The notes: generated from the letters alone by a model not told the origin. Positions 49,624 through 60,099 are shown, numbered from the stretch's first letter. The stretch: DNA of 64,000 nucleotides from Streptomyces liliifuscus (GCF_016598615.1 NZ_CP066831.1:8556001-8620000), one strand, 5' to 3'. Program-made: numbers and translations.

Positions 49624-50787
49624 ATGGGCTACCGCATTCTGGAGACCGAGGACGTGCCCGCGTACCTGCGCGAGCGCGGCCACTGGGACGACACGGGCGA
49701 CATCCGCGTCCGCGAGGTCTCCGACGGCAACATGAACCGTGTGTTCCTCGCCTCGAACGGTGACGGCACCCGCGGCCTCGCCGTCAAGCAGGCCCTGCCC
49801 TGGGTGCGGGTCGCGGGCCCCTCCTGGCCGATGAGCCCGGAACGCGCCGACGCCGAGGCCCGCGCCTACGAGCAGGTCGCCAGGGTCGCCCCGGACAAGA
49901 TCCCGACGGTCCACGGCTACGACGCCGAAAACTACGCCCTCGTCATGGAGGACATGTCCGACCTCCAGGTGCTGCGCACGGTCCTCAACGAGGGCGGCTC
50001 CTACGGCCCGGACACCTCTCGCCGCATCGGTGAGTTCGTCGCCCAACTCACCTTCGCCACCAGCGACTTCGGCATGCCGTCGGCCGAACGCAAGGCCCTG
50101 ATCGCGGCGTCCGTCAGCCCCGAGCTCTGCAGGATCACCGAGGACGTCGTCCTCTCCGAGCCGTACGTCGAGCACGAGCACAACCACTGGCACCCCGGAC
50201 TCGACGACCTGGCCGCCGAGTTCCGCGCCGACACCCGCCTGCGCACCGAGGTCGCCGACCTCCGCCACACCTTCATGACCTCCGCCCAGGCACTGCTCCA
50301 CGGCGACCTGCACACGGGCAGCGTCATGGTCGGCGAACGCGAAAGCGCCCTCGTCGTACGGGTCTTCGACCCCGAGTTCTCCTTCGTCGGCCCGATCGGC
50401 TACGACCTCGGCCTGTACTGGGCGAACGTCCTCGTCGCCCAGGCACGGGCGCAGGCCCTCGGCACGGTCACCGACCACGCGGCCCAACTCCGGCTCACCT
50501 GGGAGGGGTTCGAGACGGAGTTCCGCCGCCTGTGGCCGGCCCGCGTCGACTCCTTCTTCGACGACGCGTATCTCGACCGCTTCCTGGGCCGGGTCCGGAG
50601 CGACTCGGTGGGCTTCGCCGGCACCGAGATCGTCCGCCGCGTCATCGGCTTCGCCCACCTCACCGACCTGACGACCCTGCCGGACCCCGTGCCGGCCTCA
50701 CGCCGTGCGCTGCTGCTCGGGCGTGAACTCATCGTGCGCAGGGCCGAGTTGACCGGCACCGAGGACATCGAGGCGCTGGCCCGCTGA
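49624..50787 (+). CDS. mtnK: S-methyl-5-thioribose kinase
   Basis: 387 aa from ATG 49624 with AAGGGAG 8 nt upstream. It is an aminoglycoside-phosphotransferase-like kinase: VREVSDGNMNRVFLAS replaces the usual Gly-rich loop as in MTR kinases, GLAVKQALPWVRVAG holds the ATP Lys, LLHGDLHTGSVMV the catalytic Asp and VRVFDPEFSFVGPIGYDLG the metal Asp. It phosphorylates methylthioribose to methylthioribose-1-phosphate, the MtnA substrate. It is the last gene of the importer operon, only 11 nt after the permease. A strong terminator follows. Confidence 0.93.
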   Translation: MGYRILETEDVPAYLRERGHWDDTGDIRVREVSDGNMNRVFLASNGDGTRGLAVKQALPWVRVAGPSWPMSPERADAEARAYEQVARVAPDKIPTVHGYDAENYALVMEDMSDLQVLRTVLNEGGSYGPDTSRRIGEFVAQLTFATSDFGMPSAERKALIAASVSPELCRITEDVVLSEPYVEHEHNHWHPGLDDLAAEFRADTRLRTEVADLRHTFMTSAQALLHGDLHTGSVMVGERESALVVRVFDPEFSFVGPIGYDLGLYWANVLVAQARAQALGTVTDHAAQLRLTWEGFETEFRRLWPARVDSFFDDAYLDRFLGRVRSDSVGFAGTEIVRRVIGFAHLTDLTTLPDPVPASRRALLLGRELIVRRAELTGTEDIEALAR

Positions 50788-50815
50788 CCGGCGGGGCCGG
50801 GCCGGGACGGACACG

Positions 50816-50852
50816 CCGAAGGGCGGCTCCCCCCGTGGGAGCCGCCCTTCGG
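50816..50852. terminator. Bidirectional terminator between mtnK and glpD
   Basis: Perfect 16-bp stem CCGAAGGGCGGCTCCC / GGGAGCCGCCCTTCGG with a 5-nt loop. Confidence 0.9.
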
Positions 50853-50872
50853 ACGTGCGGTGGGCGTGCGGC

Positions 50873-52498
50873 TTACTTCTCGTCGAGCAGGCCCTGCACC
50901 TTGTTCCGTACCTCGTCCGTCGCGAGGCCGCGGATCGTCAGCGTCGTACGGCGGCGCAGCACGTCGTCCGCCGTCTCGGCCCACTCGTTGTCACGCGCGT
51001 ACACGACCTGCGCCCAGATCTCGGGAGCGTCCGGGTGGACGCGCTCGGCCAGCTCCGGGTTGTCGTTGGCCAGCCGCGCGATGTCGAAGGCCAGCGAACC
51101 GTAGTGCGTGGAGAGGTGCCTGGCCGTGTCGGCCGCCATGCGCGGGCCGGGCGCAGGACCGTCGACCAGCAGCCGGTGCGCGACCGCGCGCGGGTTGGCG
51201 ACACCCGGCAGCGGCAGCTTCTTCGGCAGCTCGGAGATCGGCTCGAAGTCCTCGCCGAGCGGACGGCCCGGCAGCGACTCCAGCTTCTTCATCACCGTAC
51301 GGCCGATGTGCCGGAAGGTCGTCCACTTGCCGCCCGCGACGGACAGCATCCCGCCACGGCCTTCCGTGACGACCGTCTCCCGCTTGGCCTTCGACGTGTC
51401 GCCCGGACCGCCGGGCAGCACGCGCAGACCCGCGAAGGAGTACGTGATCAGGTCACGGGACAACTGCTGGTCGCGGATGGAGAACGCGGCCTCGTCCAGG
51501 ATCTGGGATATGTCCTTTTCGTTGACCGCCACGTCCGCCGGGTCGCCCTCGTACGACTCGTCGGTCGTGCCGAGCAGCAGCATGTCCTCCCAGGGGAGGG
51601 CGAACGTGATGCGGTACTTGTCGATCGGGGTCGCCAGCGCGGCCTTCCAGGGGGAGGTGCGCTTGAGGACCAGGTGCGCGCCCTTCGACAGCCGGATGGA
51701 GGGCGCCGCGTGCTCGTCCTCCATCTTCCGCAGGTGGTCGACCCACGGCCCGGTCGCGTTCAGCACCAGGCGCGCCGACACGCCGAACTCGTCACCGGAG
51801 AGCGTGTCCTTCAGCTCCGCGCCGGTCACCCGGCCCCGGGTGAAGCGCAGGCCGGTGACCGTGGCGTGGTTGAGCACGGTGGCACCGGACTCGACGGCCC
51901 CGCGGACCGTCATCAGCGCCATCCGGGAGTCGTTCATCTGGTCGTCGCCGTACACGGCCACGGCCTTGAGGTTGTCCGTGCGCAGCTCGGGCACGTCCTG
52001 CGCGGCCTTCGACGGCGAGAGCAGGTGCCCCACGCCGTCACCGAAGGCCGACAGCGCCGAGTACGCGAAGACACCCGCGCCCAGCTTCGCCGCGCCGTGC
52101 GGCCCGCCCTTGTACACGGGGAGGTAGAACGTGAGCGGATTCGCCAGGTGGGGAGCCACCTGACGGGAGACCGCACGGCGCTCGAAGTGGTTCTCCGCCA
52201 CCAGCTTCACCGCGCCGGTCTGCAGATAGCGCAGACCGCCGTGGAGCAGCTTGGAGGAGGCGGAGGAGGTCGCGCCGGCGAAGTCGCCGGCGTCGACCAG
52301 GGCCACCCGCAGGCCCGACTGTGCGGCATGCCAGGCGGTGGAGATGCCCAGAATCCCGCCACCGATCACCAGGAGGTCGTATGTCGCCTTGGACAGCTGC
52401 TCCCGGGTCTCGGCACGGCTCACTGCCTTGAAACCGTAGGCGGCGGAGCCGTTGGCCGGGTGCGTCCCAAGAGCCGGGACACTCTGCAGGGTGGTCAT
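50873..52498 (-). CDS. glpD: Aerobic glycerol-3-phosphate dehydrogenase
   Basis: 541 aa. The N-terminal FAD-binding Rossmann motif LLVIGGGILGISTAWHAAQ is followed by GATSSASSKLLHGGLRYLQ, the FAD/substrate loop typical of GlpD, and later VAGGKWTTFRHIG. The C-terminal ~120 residues are the helical GlpD cap domain. It oxidises glycerol-3-phosphate to dihydroxyacetone phosphate, passing electrons to the membrane quinone pool. Third gene of the glpF-glpK-glpD (gyl) operon, 6 nt after glpK, with its ribosome site GAGGAGT in the glpK end. Confidence 0.96.
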   Translation of the reverse strand: MTTLQSVPALGTHPANGSAAYGFKAVSRAETREQLSKATYDLLVIGGGILGISTAWHAAQSGLRVALVDAGDFAGATSSASSKLLHGGLRYLQTGAVKLVAENHFERRAVSRQVAPHLANPLTFYLPVYKGGPHGAAKLGAGVFAYSALSAFGDGVGHLLSPSKAAQDVPELRTDNLKAVAVYGDDQMNDSRMALMTVRGAVESGATVLNHATVTGLRFTRGRVTGAELKDTLSGDEFGVSARLVLNATGPWVDHLRKMEDEHAAPSIRLSKGAHLVLKRTSPWKAALATPIDKYRITFALPWEDMLLLGTTDESYEGDPADVAVNEKDISQILDEAAFSIRDQQLSRDLITYSFAGLRVLPGGPGDTSKAKRETVVTEGRGGMLSVAGGKWTTFRHIGRTVMKKLESLPGRPLGEDFEPISELPKKLPLPGVANPRAVAHRLLVDGPAPGPRMAADTARHLSTHYGSLAFDIARLANDNPELAERVHPDAPEIWAQVVYARDNEWAETADDVLRRRTTLTIRGLATDEVRNKVQGLLDEK

Positions 52499-52504
52499 TG
52501 CGAA

Positions 52505-54073
<1,569 letters not shown>

Positions 54074-54188
54074 GGTGTGCTCCTGAAAGTCCGTGGATAA
54101 GGGGCTGGCTTACGGCGTATTGCTCTCGGCTCCGAGCCGGCGTACGTCCCGTACCGGACGTACGCCGACTCCGAGCGGTCGTACGGCT

Positions 54189-54977
54189 CTAAGCAAAAGC
54201 GACGTTGTAGAGGCCTGCGGCGATCGCTCCGCCGATCAGCGGACCGACGACCGGGATCCAGGCATAGCTCCAGTCGGACCCGCCCTTGTTGGGCAGGGGC
54301 AGGAGGGCGTGCACGATACGCGGGCCGAGGTCACGGGCCGGGTTGATGGCGTACCCCGTCGGACCACCGAGGGAGAGGCCGATGCTGACGACCACGAGGG
54401 CGGTGATCAGCGCGCCCAGGGTGCCGAGACCCTTGCCGCTGTCGTTGAGACCCTGTGTGAGGACCGCGAGCACCAGCACGACCGTGCCGATGATCTCCGT
54501 GGCGAGGTTCTGCCACGCGACCCGGACCTCCGGGCCGGTGGAGAAGATGCCGAGCACCGGGCCGGCCTTGGCCTCCCGGGCCTCCACGGACTTGGTGTCC
54601 TGCGCACCGGGACCGCCCACGATCTCGCGGTCGGTGAGGTGCGCGTGGAACTGCCCGTAGTAGGCGACCCACACCAGCGCCGCGCCGATCATGGCCCCGA
54701 GGAGCTGGCCCGACCAGTAGGTCAGGACATTGCTCCAGGCGTCGTCCTTGATGGCGATCGCGAGGGTCACGGCCGGGTTCAGATGGGCACCGGAGAGAGG
54801 CGCCGAGGTGTACACGGCGGTCAGTACCGCGAAGCCCCACCCGAAGGTGATGGCGAGCCACCCGGCGTTGCGTGCCTTGGAGGCCTTCAGCGTGACGGCG
54901 GCACAGACACCGCCGCCGAGCAGGATGAGTATGGCGGTACCGATGGTCTCGCCGATGAAGATGTCGGAGCTGGACAC
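54189..54977 (-). CDS. glpF: Glycerol uptake facilitator (aquaglyceroporin)
   Basis: 262 aa with six membrane helices and the two pore half-helices: [20 protein letters not shown] (first NPA) and [18 protein letters not shown] (second NPA with the Arg-Asp characteristic of glycerol channels). It lets glycerol diffuse in. First gene of the operon; the GylR-like operator at 55101-55117 lies about 125 nt upstream. The start is GTG 54977, with AAAGGAG 6 nt upstream. Confidence 0.95.
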   Translation of the reverse strand: MSSSDIFIGETIGTAILILLGGGVCAAVTLKASKARNAGWLAITFGWGFAVLTAVYTSAPLSGAHLNPAVTLAIAIKDDAWSNVLTYWSGQLLGAMIGAALVWVAYYGQFHAHLTDREIVGGPGAQDTKSVEAREAKAGPVLGIFSTGPEVRVAWQNLATEIIGTVVLVLAVLTQGLNDSGKGLGTLGALITALVVVSIGLSLGGPTGYAINPARDLGPRIVHALLPLPNKGGSDWSYAWIPVVGPLIGGAIAAGLYNVAFA

Positions 54978-55100
54978 CCGCGACTCCTTTGTCCTTCGTC
55001 CAGGGGAAGCCGAACCCCGGGTCCCTCCGGTGGTTCGCGACCTCAGGTGAGGTCGTTGCGGCCCTTGGCGTTGTCACACTCTAACGCGTATTGCCGGTAG

Positions 55101-55117
55101 GTGTTCGACAATGCCGA
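55101..55117 (+). promoter_or_regulatory. Candidate GylR operator upstream of glpF
   Basis: GTGTTCGACAATGCCGA matches, in inverted orientation and with one mismatch in 17, the site at 56149-56165 in the gylR promoter region. Shared sites before both the operon and its regulator point to GylR binding. Confidence 0.65.
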
Positions 55118-55273
55118 CCGATGGACGCGAGTCTCGCTCTCCCGTTACCAGCTCGTCAAGGCTTCCGTTGTCGAAAACGCGATCGTTATTCATTGCCGTG
55201 AAACATCGATCTTGGAACGGCCGCATACCGCGTGCGAGCTGGCACGTTCTGTTGCCGCGGGGGCATGTCAAAG

Positions 55274-55300
55274 GGCCGGTACGTCGTCGACGTACCGGCC
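55274..55300 (-). terminator. gylR terminator
   Basis: Perfect 13-bp stem GGCCGGTACGTCG / CGACGTACCGGCC; reading on -, a CCCTTTGAC tail follows. It insulates gylR from the glpF control region. Confidence 0.8.
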
Positions 55301-55328
55301 TTGTTTCCGTGCGAAGTGCCCGCGAACC

Positions 55329-56093
55329 TCAGAACCGCCCGGCGCCCAGATCCCGGGACACCGCGCGGGCGCAGTCACGGACGGCGGCGATCAGCTCGGG
55401 GCGCAGCTCGCCGTCCTTGCACACGCGCTCCACCGCCCCCGTGACGCCCACCGCGCCGACCGGCATCCGCCGCTGATTGTGAATGGGCGCGGCCACCGAG
55501 GCCACGCCCGTCCAGGTCTCCTCCACGTCGGCCGCGTACCCGCGCGCGCGGGTGAGGTCGAGGACGGTCTCGAACGCGTCCGCCGCGCTTATCGTGCGGA
55601 CCGTGAACGCCTTGCGCTCGGCCTCCAGGACCTCGCTGTGCGCCACCGGGTCGTAGGCAGACAGGACCTTGCCCAGCGCCGTGGAGTGCAGCGGCTGCAT
55701 GGCCCCGACCTCCAGCACCTGCCGGCTGTCGTCGGGCCGGAACACGTGGTGCACGATCAGCACGCCCTGCTGGTGCAGGACCCCGAGATAGACGCTCTCG
55801 CCGCTCGACCGGGCCAGGTCGTCGGTCCACACCAGGGCGCGCGCCCGCAGCTCGTGCACGTCGAGATACGTGGTGCCGAGGCGCAGCAGTTCGGCGCCCA
55901 GCTGGTAGCGCCCGGACGCCGCGTCCTGCTCGACGAAGCCCTCCTGCTGCAGCGTGCGCAGAATGCCGTGGGCCGTACCCTTGGCCAGGCCGAGCGACGA
56001 GGCGATGTCCGACAGGCCGAGCCGTCGCTCGCCGCCCGCGAGCAGCCGCAGCATCGCGGCCGCCCGTTCGAGCGACTGGATGTTCCGTGCCAT
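55329..56093 (-). CDS. gylR: IclR family regulator of the glycerol operon (GylR)
   Basis: 254 aa from ATG 56093, the length known for GylR of S. coelicolor as I recall. The N-terminal winged helix (IQSLERAAAMLRLLAGGERR; LGLAKGTAHGILRTLQQEGF) binds DNA; the C-terminal effector domain has LHSTALGKVLSAYDP and VASVAAPIHNQRRMPVGAVG typical of IclR ligand pockets. GylR represses the glycerol operon and itself, with glycerol-3-phosphate as the likely inducer. It is upstream of and co-directional with glpFKD but has its own terminator, and a matched pair of candidate operators flanks it. Confidence 0.93.
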   Translation of the reverse strand: MARNIQSLERAAAMLRLLAGGERRLGLSDIASSLGLAKGTAHGILRTLQQEGFVEQDAASGRYQLGAELLRLGTTYLDVHELRARALVWTDDLARSSGESVYLGVLHQQGVLIVHHVFRPDDSRQVLEVGAMQPLHSTALGKVLSAYDPVAHSEVLEAERKAFTVRTISAADAFETVLDLTRARGYAADVEETWTGVASVAAPIHNQRRMPVGAVGVTGAVERVCKDGELRPELIAAVRDCARAVSRDLGAGRF

Positions 56094-56148
56094 CGCCGTC
56101 CTGCCCTCCGTCCCCTTGGACCGTCGGTCGGCGCTTCGCTGCCACCGT

Positions 56149-56165
56149 TCGGCAATGTCGAACAC
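56149..56165 (-). promoter_or_regulatory. Candidate GylR operator in the gylR promoter region
   Basis: On - it reads GTGTTCGACATTGCCGA, and with its flank forms GTTCG-N7-CGAAC dyad symmetry. It lies about 56 nt upstream of the gylR start and matches the glpF site in 16 of 17 positions. Confidence 0.65.
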
Positions 56166-56219
56166 TACCGGTCGTCGTCGATGTCCCGCTAATGGGTGGC
56201 AGTGATGTGTTGCAGCGAA

Positions 56220-56237
56220 GTGTTGCGGCCGCAACAC
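56220..56237. promoter_or_regulatory. 18-bp perfect palindrome between gylR and metH
   Basis: GTGTTGCGGCCGCAACAC is self-complementary end to end. A direct copy of GTGTTGC occurs 16 nt to the left. It is positioned to control either divergent gene; the TTGC...GCAA form suits a LacI- or TetR-type dimer. Confidence 0.5.
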
Positions 56238-56326
56238 CCCGGTGCCGTCGGCCGCGTCCCCACCACGGATCACACAAGCCCCACCGCAGGTCGCGTGCGT
56301 GTCGCCCGTCCGCCCCGTGGACTCCA

Positions 56327-56371
56327 CTGACCAAGGCGCACGCCGCGGGCTACCCTTGCGGCGTGCGCCTT
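56327..56371 (+). promoter_or_regulatory. metH promoter candidate embedded in a 14-bp inverted repeat
   Basis: -35 CTGACC (56327-56332), 18 nt, -10 TACCCT (56351-56356). The -10 lies in the loop of a perfect inverted repeat AAGGCGCACGCCGC / GCGGCGTGCGCCTT (56333-56346 with 56358-56371). Either a repressor site over the promoter or, if transcription starts further up, a leader hairpin about 50 nt before the metH start. Confidence 0.5.
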
Positions 56372-56421
56372 CCATGAGAAGCGCAAAGCCGACAGCCGTC
56401 GCACTTCAGGGAGCATCTTCC

Positions 56422-59400
56422 ATGGCCTCGTCGCCTAACCCGTCCCTCTCGTCCTCCTCCGCCTACAGCAGGACCCGAACCGATGCCCTCCGCGAGGCGC
56501 TCGCCACCCGCGTGGTGGTGGCCGACGGTGCGATGGGCACGATGCTGCAGGCACAGGATCCGACGATGGAGGACTTCGAGAATCTCGAAGGCTGCAACGA
56601 GATCCTGAACCTCACGCGCCCGGACATCGTCCGATCCGTCCACGAGGAGTACTTCGCCGTCGGCGTCGACTGCGTGGAGACCAACACCTTCGGCGCCAAC
56701 CACGCGGCCCTCGCCGAGTACGACATCGCCGAGCGCGTCTTCGAGCTCTCCGAGTCGGGTGCCCGCATCGCCCGCGAGGTCGCCGACGAGTTCACCGCCT
56801 CGACCGGGCAGCAGCGCTGGGTGCTCGGCTCCATGGGCCCCGGCACCAAGCTGCCGACCCTCGGCCACGCCCCGTACACCCTGCTGCGCGACGCCTACCA
56901 GCGGAACGCGGAGGGCATGATCGCCGGCGGCGCCGACGCGCTGCTCGTGGAGACCACCCAGGACCTGCTGCAGACCAAGGCGTCGGTCATCGGCGCCCGC
57001 AAGGCCCTGGACACCCTCGGCGTCGACCTGCCGCTGATCGTCTCGGTGACCGTCGAGACCACCGGCACCATGCTGCTCGGCTCGGAGATCGGCGCCGCGC
57101 TCACCGCGCTGGAGCCGCTCGGCATCGACATGATCGGCCTGAACTGCGCCACGGGCCCCGCCGAGATGAGCGAGCACCTGCGCTATCTGGCCCGCCACTC
57201 CCGCATCCCGCTGTCCTGCATGCCGAACGCGGGCCTCCCCGTCCTCGGCAAGAACGGCGCCCACTACCCGCTCACGGCACCCGAGCTGGCCGACGCCCAG
57301 GAGACCTTCGTACGCGAGTACGGCCTCTCCCTGATCGGCGGCTGCTGCGGCACGACCCCCGAGCACCTGCGCCAGGTCGTCGAGCGCGTCCGGGACCTGA
57401 CGCCGACCGCGCGCGACCCGCGCCCCGAGCCCGGCGCCGCCTCGCTCTACCAGACCGTGCCGTTCCGCCAGGACACCGCGTACATGGCGATCGGCGAGCG
57501 GACGAACGCCAACGGCTCGAAGAAGTTCCGCGAGGCCATGCTGGACGGCCGCTGGGACGACTGTGTGGAGATGGCCCGCGACCAGATCCGCGAGGGCGCG
57601 CACATGCTCGACCTGTGCGTCGACTACGTGGGCCGCGACGGCGTCGCCGACATGGAGGAGCTGGCCGGCCGCTTCGCCACCGCCTCCACCCTGCCGATCG
57701 TGCTCGACTCCACCGAGGTCCCCGTCATCCGGGCCGGCCTGGAGAAGCTCGGCGGCCGCGCGGTCATCAACTCCGTCAACTACGAGGACGGCGACGGCCC
57801 CGAGTCGCGCTTCGCGAAGGTCACCGGGCTCGCGCAGGAGCACGGCGCCGCGCTGATCGCGCTGACCATCGACGAGGAGGGCCAGGCCCGCACCGTCGAG
57901 CACAAGGTCGCCATCGCCGAGCGCCTGATCGAGGACCTGACGGAGAACTGGGGCATCCACGAGTCGGACATCCTCATCGACACCCTGACCTTCACGATCT
58001 GCACCGGTCAGGAGGAGTCCCGCAAGGACGGCATCTCGACGATCGAGGCGATCCGCGAACTCAAGCGCCGCCGCCCGGACGTACAGACCACCCTCGGTCT
58101 GTCCAACATCTCCTTCGGCCTCAACCCGGCCGCCCGTGTCCTGCTCAACTCGGTCTTCCTCGACGAGTGCGTCAAGGCGGGCCTCGACTCGGCGATCGTG
58201 CACGCGTCGAAGATCCTGCCGATCGCCCGCTTCGACGACGAGCAGGTCAGCACGGCCCTCGACCTGATCTACGACCGTCGCGCCGAGGGTTACGACCCCC
58301 TCCAGAAGCTGATGGCGCTGTTCGAGGGCGCCACCACCAAGTCCCTGAAGGCGGGCCGGGCCGAGGAACTGGCCGCGCTGCCCCTGGACGAGCGGCTCAA
58401 GCGGCGCATCATCGACGGCGAGAAGAACGGACTGGAAGCCGATCTCGACGAGGCACTCCAGACCCGCCCCGCCCTCGACATCGTCAACGAGACGCTCCTC
58501 GACGGCATGAAGGTCGTCGGTGAGCTGTTCGGTTCCGGCCAGATGCAGCTGCCGTTCGTGCTCCAGTCGGCCGAGGTCATGAAGACCGCCGTGGCCCATC
58601 TCGAACCGCACATGGAGAAGACCGACGACGAGGGCAAGGGCACCATCGTGCTGGCCACCGTCCGCGGCGATGTCCACGACATCGGCAAGAACCTCGTCGA
58701 CATCATCCTGTCCAACAACGGCTACAACGTCGTCAACCTCGGCATCAAGCAGCCCGTCTCCGCGATCCTGGAGGCCGCCGAGGAGCACCGCGCCGACGTC
58801 ATCGGCATGTCGGGCCTGCTGGTCAAGTCCACGGTGATCATGAAGGAGAACCTGGAGGAGCTCAACCAGCGCAAGATGGCAGCCGACTACCCCGTGATCC
58901 TCGGCGGCGCGGCCCTCACCAGGGCGTACGTCGAGCAGGACCTGCACGAGATCTACGAGGGCGAAGTCCGCTACGCCCGGGACGCGTTCGAGGGCCTGCG
59001 CCTGATGGACGCGCTGATCGCGGTCAAGCGCGGTGTGCCCGGCGCGAGCCTGCCCGAGCTGAAGCAGCGCCGGGTCAGGGCCACCCCCCAGACGGTCGTC
59101 GAGGAGCGCCCCGAGGAGGGCTCGGTCCGCTCCGACGTGTCCATCGACAACCCGGTTCCCGAGCCGCCGTTCTGGGGCACCCGCGTCATCAAGGGCATCC
59201 AGCTCAAGGAGTACTCCTCCTGGCTCGACGAGGGCGCGCTCTTCAAGGGCCAGTGGGGCCTCAAGCAGGCGCGCAAGGGCGACGGGCCGACGTACGAGGA
59301 GCTGGTGGAGACCGAGGGCCGGCCGCGGCTGCGCGGTCTCCTCGACCAGCTGCAGACGGGGAACCTGCTGGAGGCGGCCGTCGTCTACGGCTACTTCCCG

Positions 59401-59949
59401 TGCGTGTCCAAGGACGACGACCTGATCCTCCTGGACGAGCAGGGCAACGAGCGCACCCGCTTCACCTTCCCGCGCCAGCGCCGTGGCCGCCGGCTCTGCC
59501 TGGCCGACTTCTTCCGGCCTGAGGAGTCCGGCGAGACGGACGTCGTCGGCCTCCAGGTCGTCACCGTCGGCTCCCGCATCGGCGAGGAGACTGCCAAGCT
59601 CTTCGAGGCGAACGCCTACCGCGACTACCTCGAACTGCACGGTCTGTCCGTGCAGTTGGCCGAGGCCCTCGCCGAGTACTGGCACGCGCGCGTGCGTTCC
59701 GAACTCGGCTTCGCGGGGGAGGACCCGGCCGACGTCGAGGACATGTTCGCGCTCAAGTACCGCGGCGCCCGCTTCTCCCTCGGCTACGGCGCCTGCCCCG
59801 ATCTGGAGGACCGCGCCAAGATCGCCCGCCTCCTGGAGCCCGAGCGGATCGGCGTCCACCTCTCCGAGGAGTTCCAGCTCCACCCGGAACAGTCCACGGA
59901 CGCGATCGTGATCCACCACCCGGAGGCGAAGTACTTCAACGCCAGGTAA
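56422..59949 (+). CDS. metH: Cobalamin-dependent methionine synthase
   Basis: 1,175 aa from ATG 56422 (CAGGGAG upstream); in-frame upstream ATGs run through the inverted repeat and are unlikely. Domains in order: homocysteine-binding barrel (VVVADGAMGTMLQ; zinc Cys in IGGCCGTTPEHL), methyl-THF-binding pterin domain (AIGERTNANGSKKFREAM), B12 cap and Rossmann domain with the axial His in GDVHDIGKNLVDIILSN, and the SAM-binding reactivation domain ending near YGACPDLEDRAKIARLL. It methylates homocysteine to methionine, complementing the nearby salvage island. Divergent from gylR. Confidence 0.97.
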   Translation: MASSPNPSLSSSSAYSRTRTDALREALATRVVVADGAMGTMLQAQDPTMEDFENLEGCNEILNLTRPDIVRSVHEEYFAVGVDCVETNTFGANHAALAEYDIAERVFELSESGARIAREVADEFTASTGQQRWVLGSMGPGTKLPTLGHAPYTLLRDAYQRNAEGMIAGGADALLVETTQDLLQTKASVIGARKALDTLGVDLPLIVSVTVETTGTMLLGSEIGAALTALEPLGIDMIGLNCATGPAEMSEHLRYLARHSRIPLSCMPNAGLPVLGKNGAHYPLTAPELADAQETFVREYGLSLIGGCCGTTPEHLRQVVERVRDLTPTARDPRPEPGAASLYQTVPFRQDTAYMAIGERTNANGSKKFREAMLDGRWDDCVEMARDQIREGAHMLDLCVDYVGRDGVADMEELAGRFATASTLPIVLDSTEVPVIRAGLEKLGGRAVINSVNYEDGDGPESRFAKVTGLAQEHGAALIALTIDEEGQARTVEHKVAIAERLIEDLTENWGIHESDILIDTLTFTICTGQEESRKDGISTIEAIRELKRRRPDVQTTLGLSNISFGLNPAARVLLNSVFLDECVKAGLDSAIVHASKILPIARFDDEQVSTALDLIYDRRAEGYDPLQKLMALFEGATTKSLKAGRAEELAALPLDERLKRRIIDGEKNGLEADLDEALQTRPALDIVNETLLDGMKVVGELFGSGQMQLPFVLQSAEVMKTAVAHLEPHMEKTDDEGKGTIVLATVRGDVHDIGKNLVDIILSNNGYNVVNLGIKQPVSAILEAAEEHRADVIGMSGLLVKSTVIMKENLEELNQRKMAADYPVILGGAALTRAYVEQDLHEIYEGEVRYARDAFEGLRLMDALIAVKRGVPGASLPELKQRRVRATPQTVVEERPEEGSVRSDVSIDNPVPEPPFWGTRVIKGIQLKEYSSWLDEGALFKGQWGLKQARKGDGPTYEELVETEGRPRLRGLLDQLQTGNLLEAAVVYGYFPCVSKDDDLILLDEQGNERTRFTFPRQRRGRRLCLADFFRPEESGETDVVGLQVVTVGSRIGEETAKLFEANAYRDYLELHGLSVQLAEALAEYWHARVRSELGFAGEDPADVEDMFALKYRGARFSLGYGACPDLEDRAKIARLLEPERIGVHLSEEFQLHPEQSTDAIVIHHPEAKYFNAR

Positions 59950-59955
59950 GCGCCC

Positions 59956-60016
59956 TGCAGGGGCGCGGGGCTGTGACATTCTGCGGCTCCGCCGCGTGGG
60001 CGCGAGCAACCACCAC
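59956..60016 (+). repeat. Dispersed Streptomyces intergenic repeat, variant
   Basis: CAGGGGCGCGGGGCTGTGAC followed by GGCTCCGCCGCGTGGGCGCG, just after the metH stop. The first part shares the core of the 43093-43172 element; the rest is a different arm seen in the same repeat class. Confidence 0.55.
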
Positions 60017-60047
60017 GGGCCCGCGGCCGCCAACGTGCCGCGGGCCC
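60017..60047 (+). terminator. metH terminator
   Basis: Perfect 10-bp stem GGGCCCGCGG / CCGCGGGCCC with an 11-nt loop, 67 nt past the metH stop. Confidence 0.65.
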
Positions 60048-60099
60048 CATTACAGGAGGCACTTCTCTCGACGGCGACGTACACTTGTCGGTCCAGTGC

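Larger units (their letters stand above)
54978..55328. other. Control region upstream of glpF
   Basis: 351 nt without a credible gene. It holds the glpF leader (54978-55090), a GylR-type operator (55101-55117) and the gylR terminator (55274-55300). A second TCGAAAACG patch near 55164 could be a further half-site. A 65-codon - strand ORF here lacks family features. Confidence 0.6.
56094..56421. other. Divergent control region between gylR and metH
   Basis: 328 nt with no gene. From left to right it holds the GylR-type site (56149-56165), an 18-bp perfect palindrome (56220-56237), and the metH promoter candidate overlapped by a 14-bp inverted repeat (56327-56371). Confidence 0.65.

Noticed and set aside
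55074-55271. 65-codon - strand ORF upstream of glpF
   Set aside because: Overlaps the probable operator and promoter region and has no ribosome site or family resemblance.
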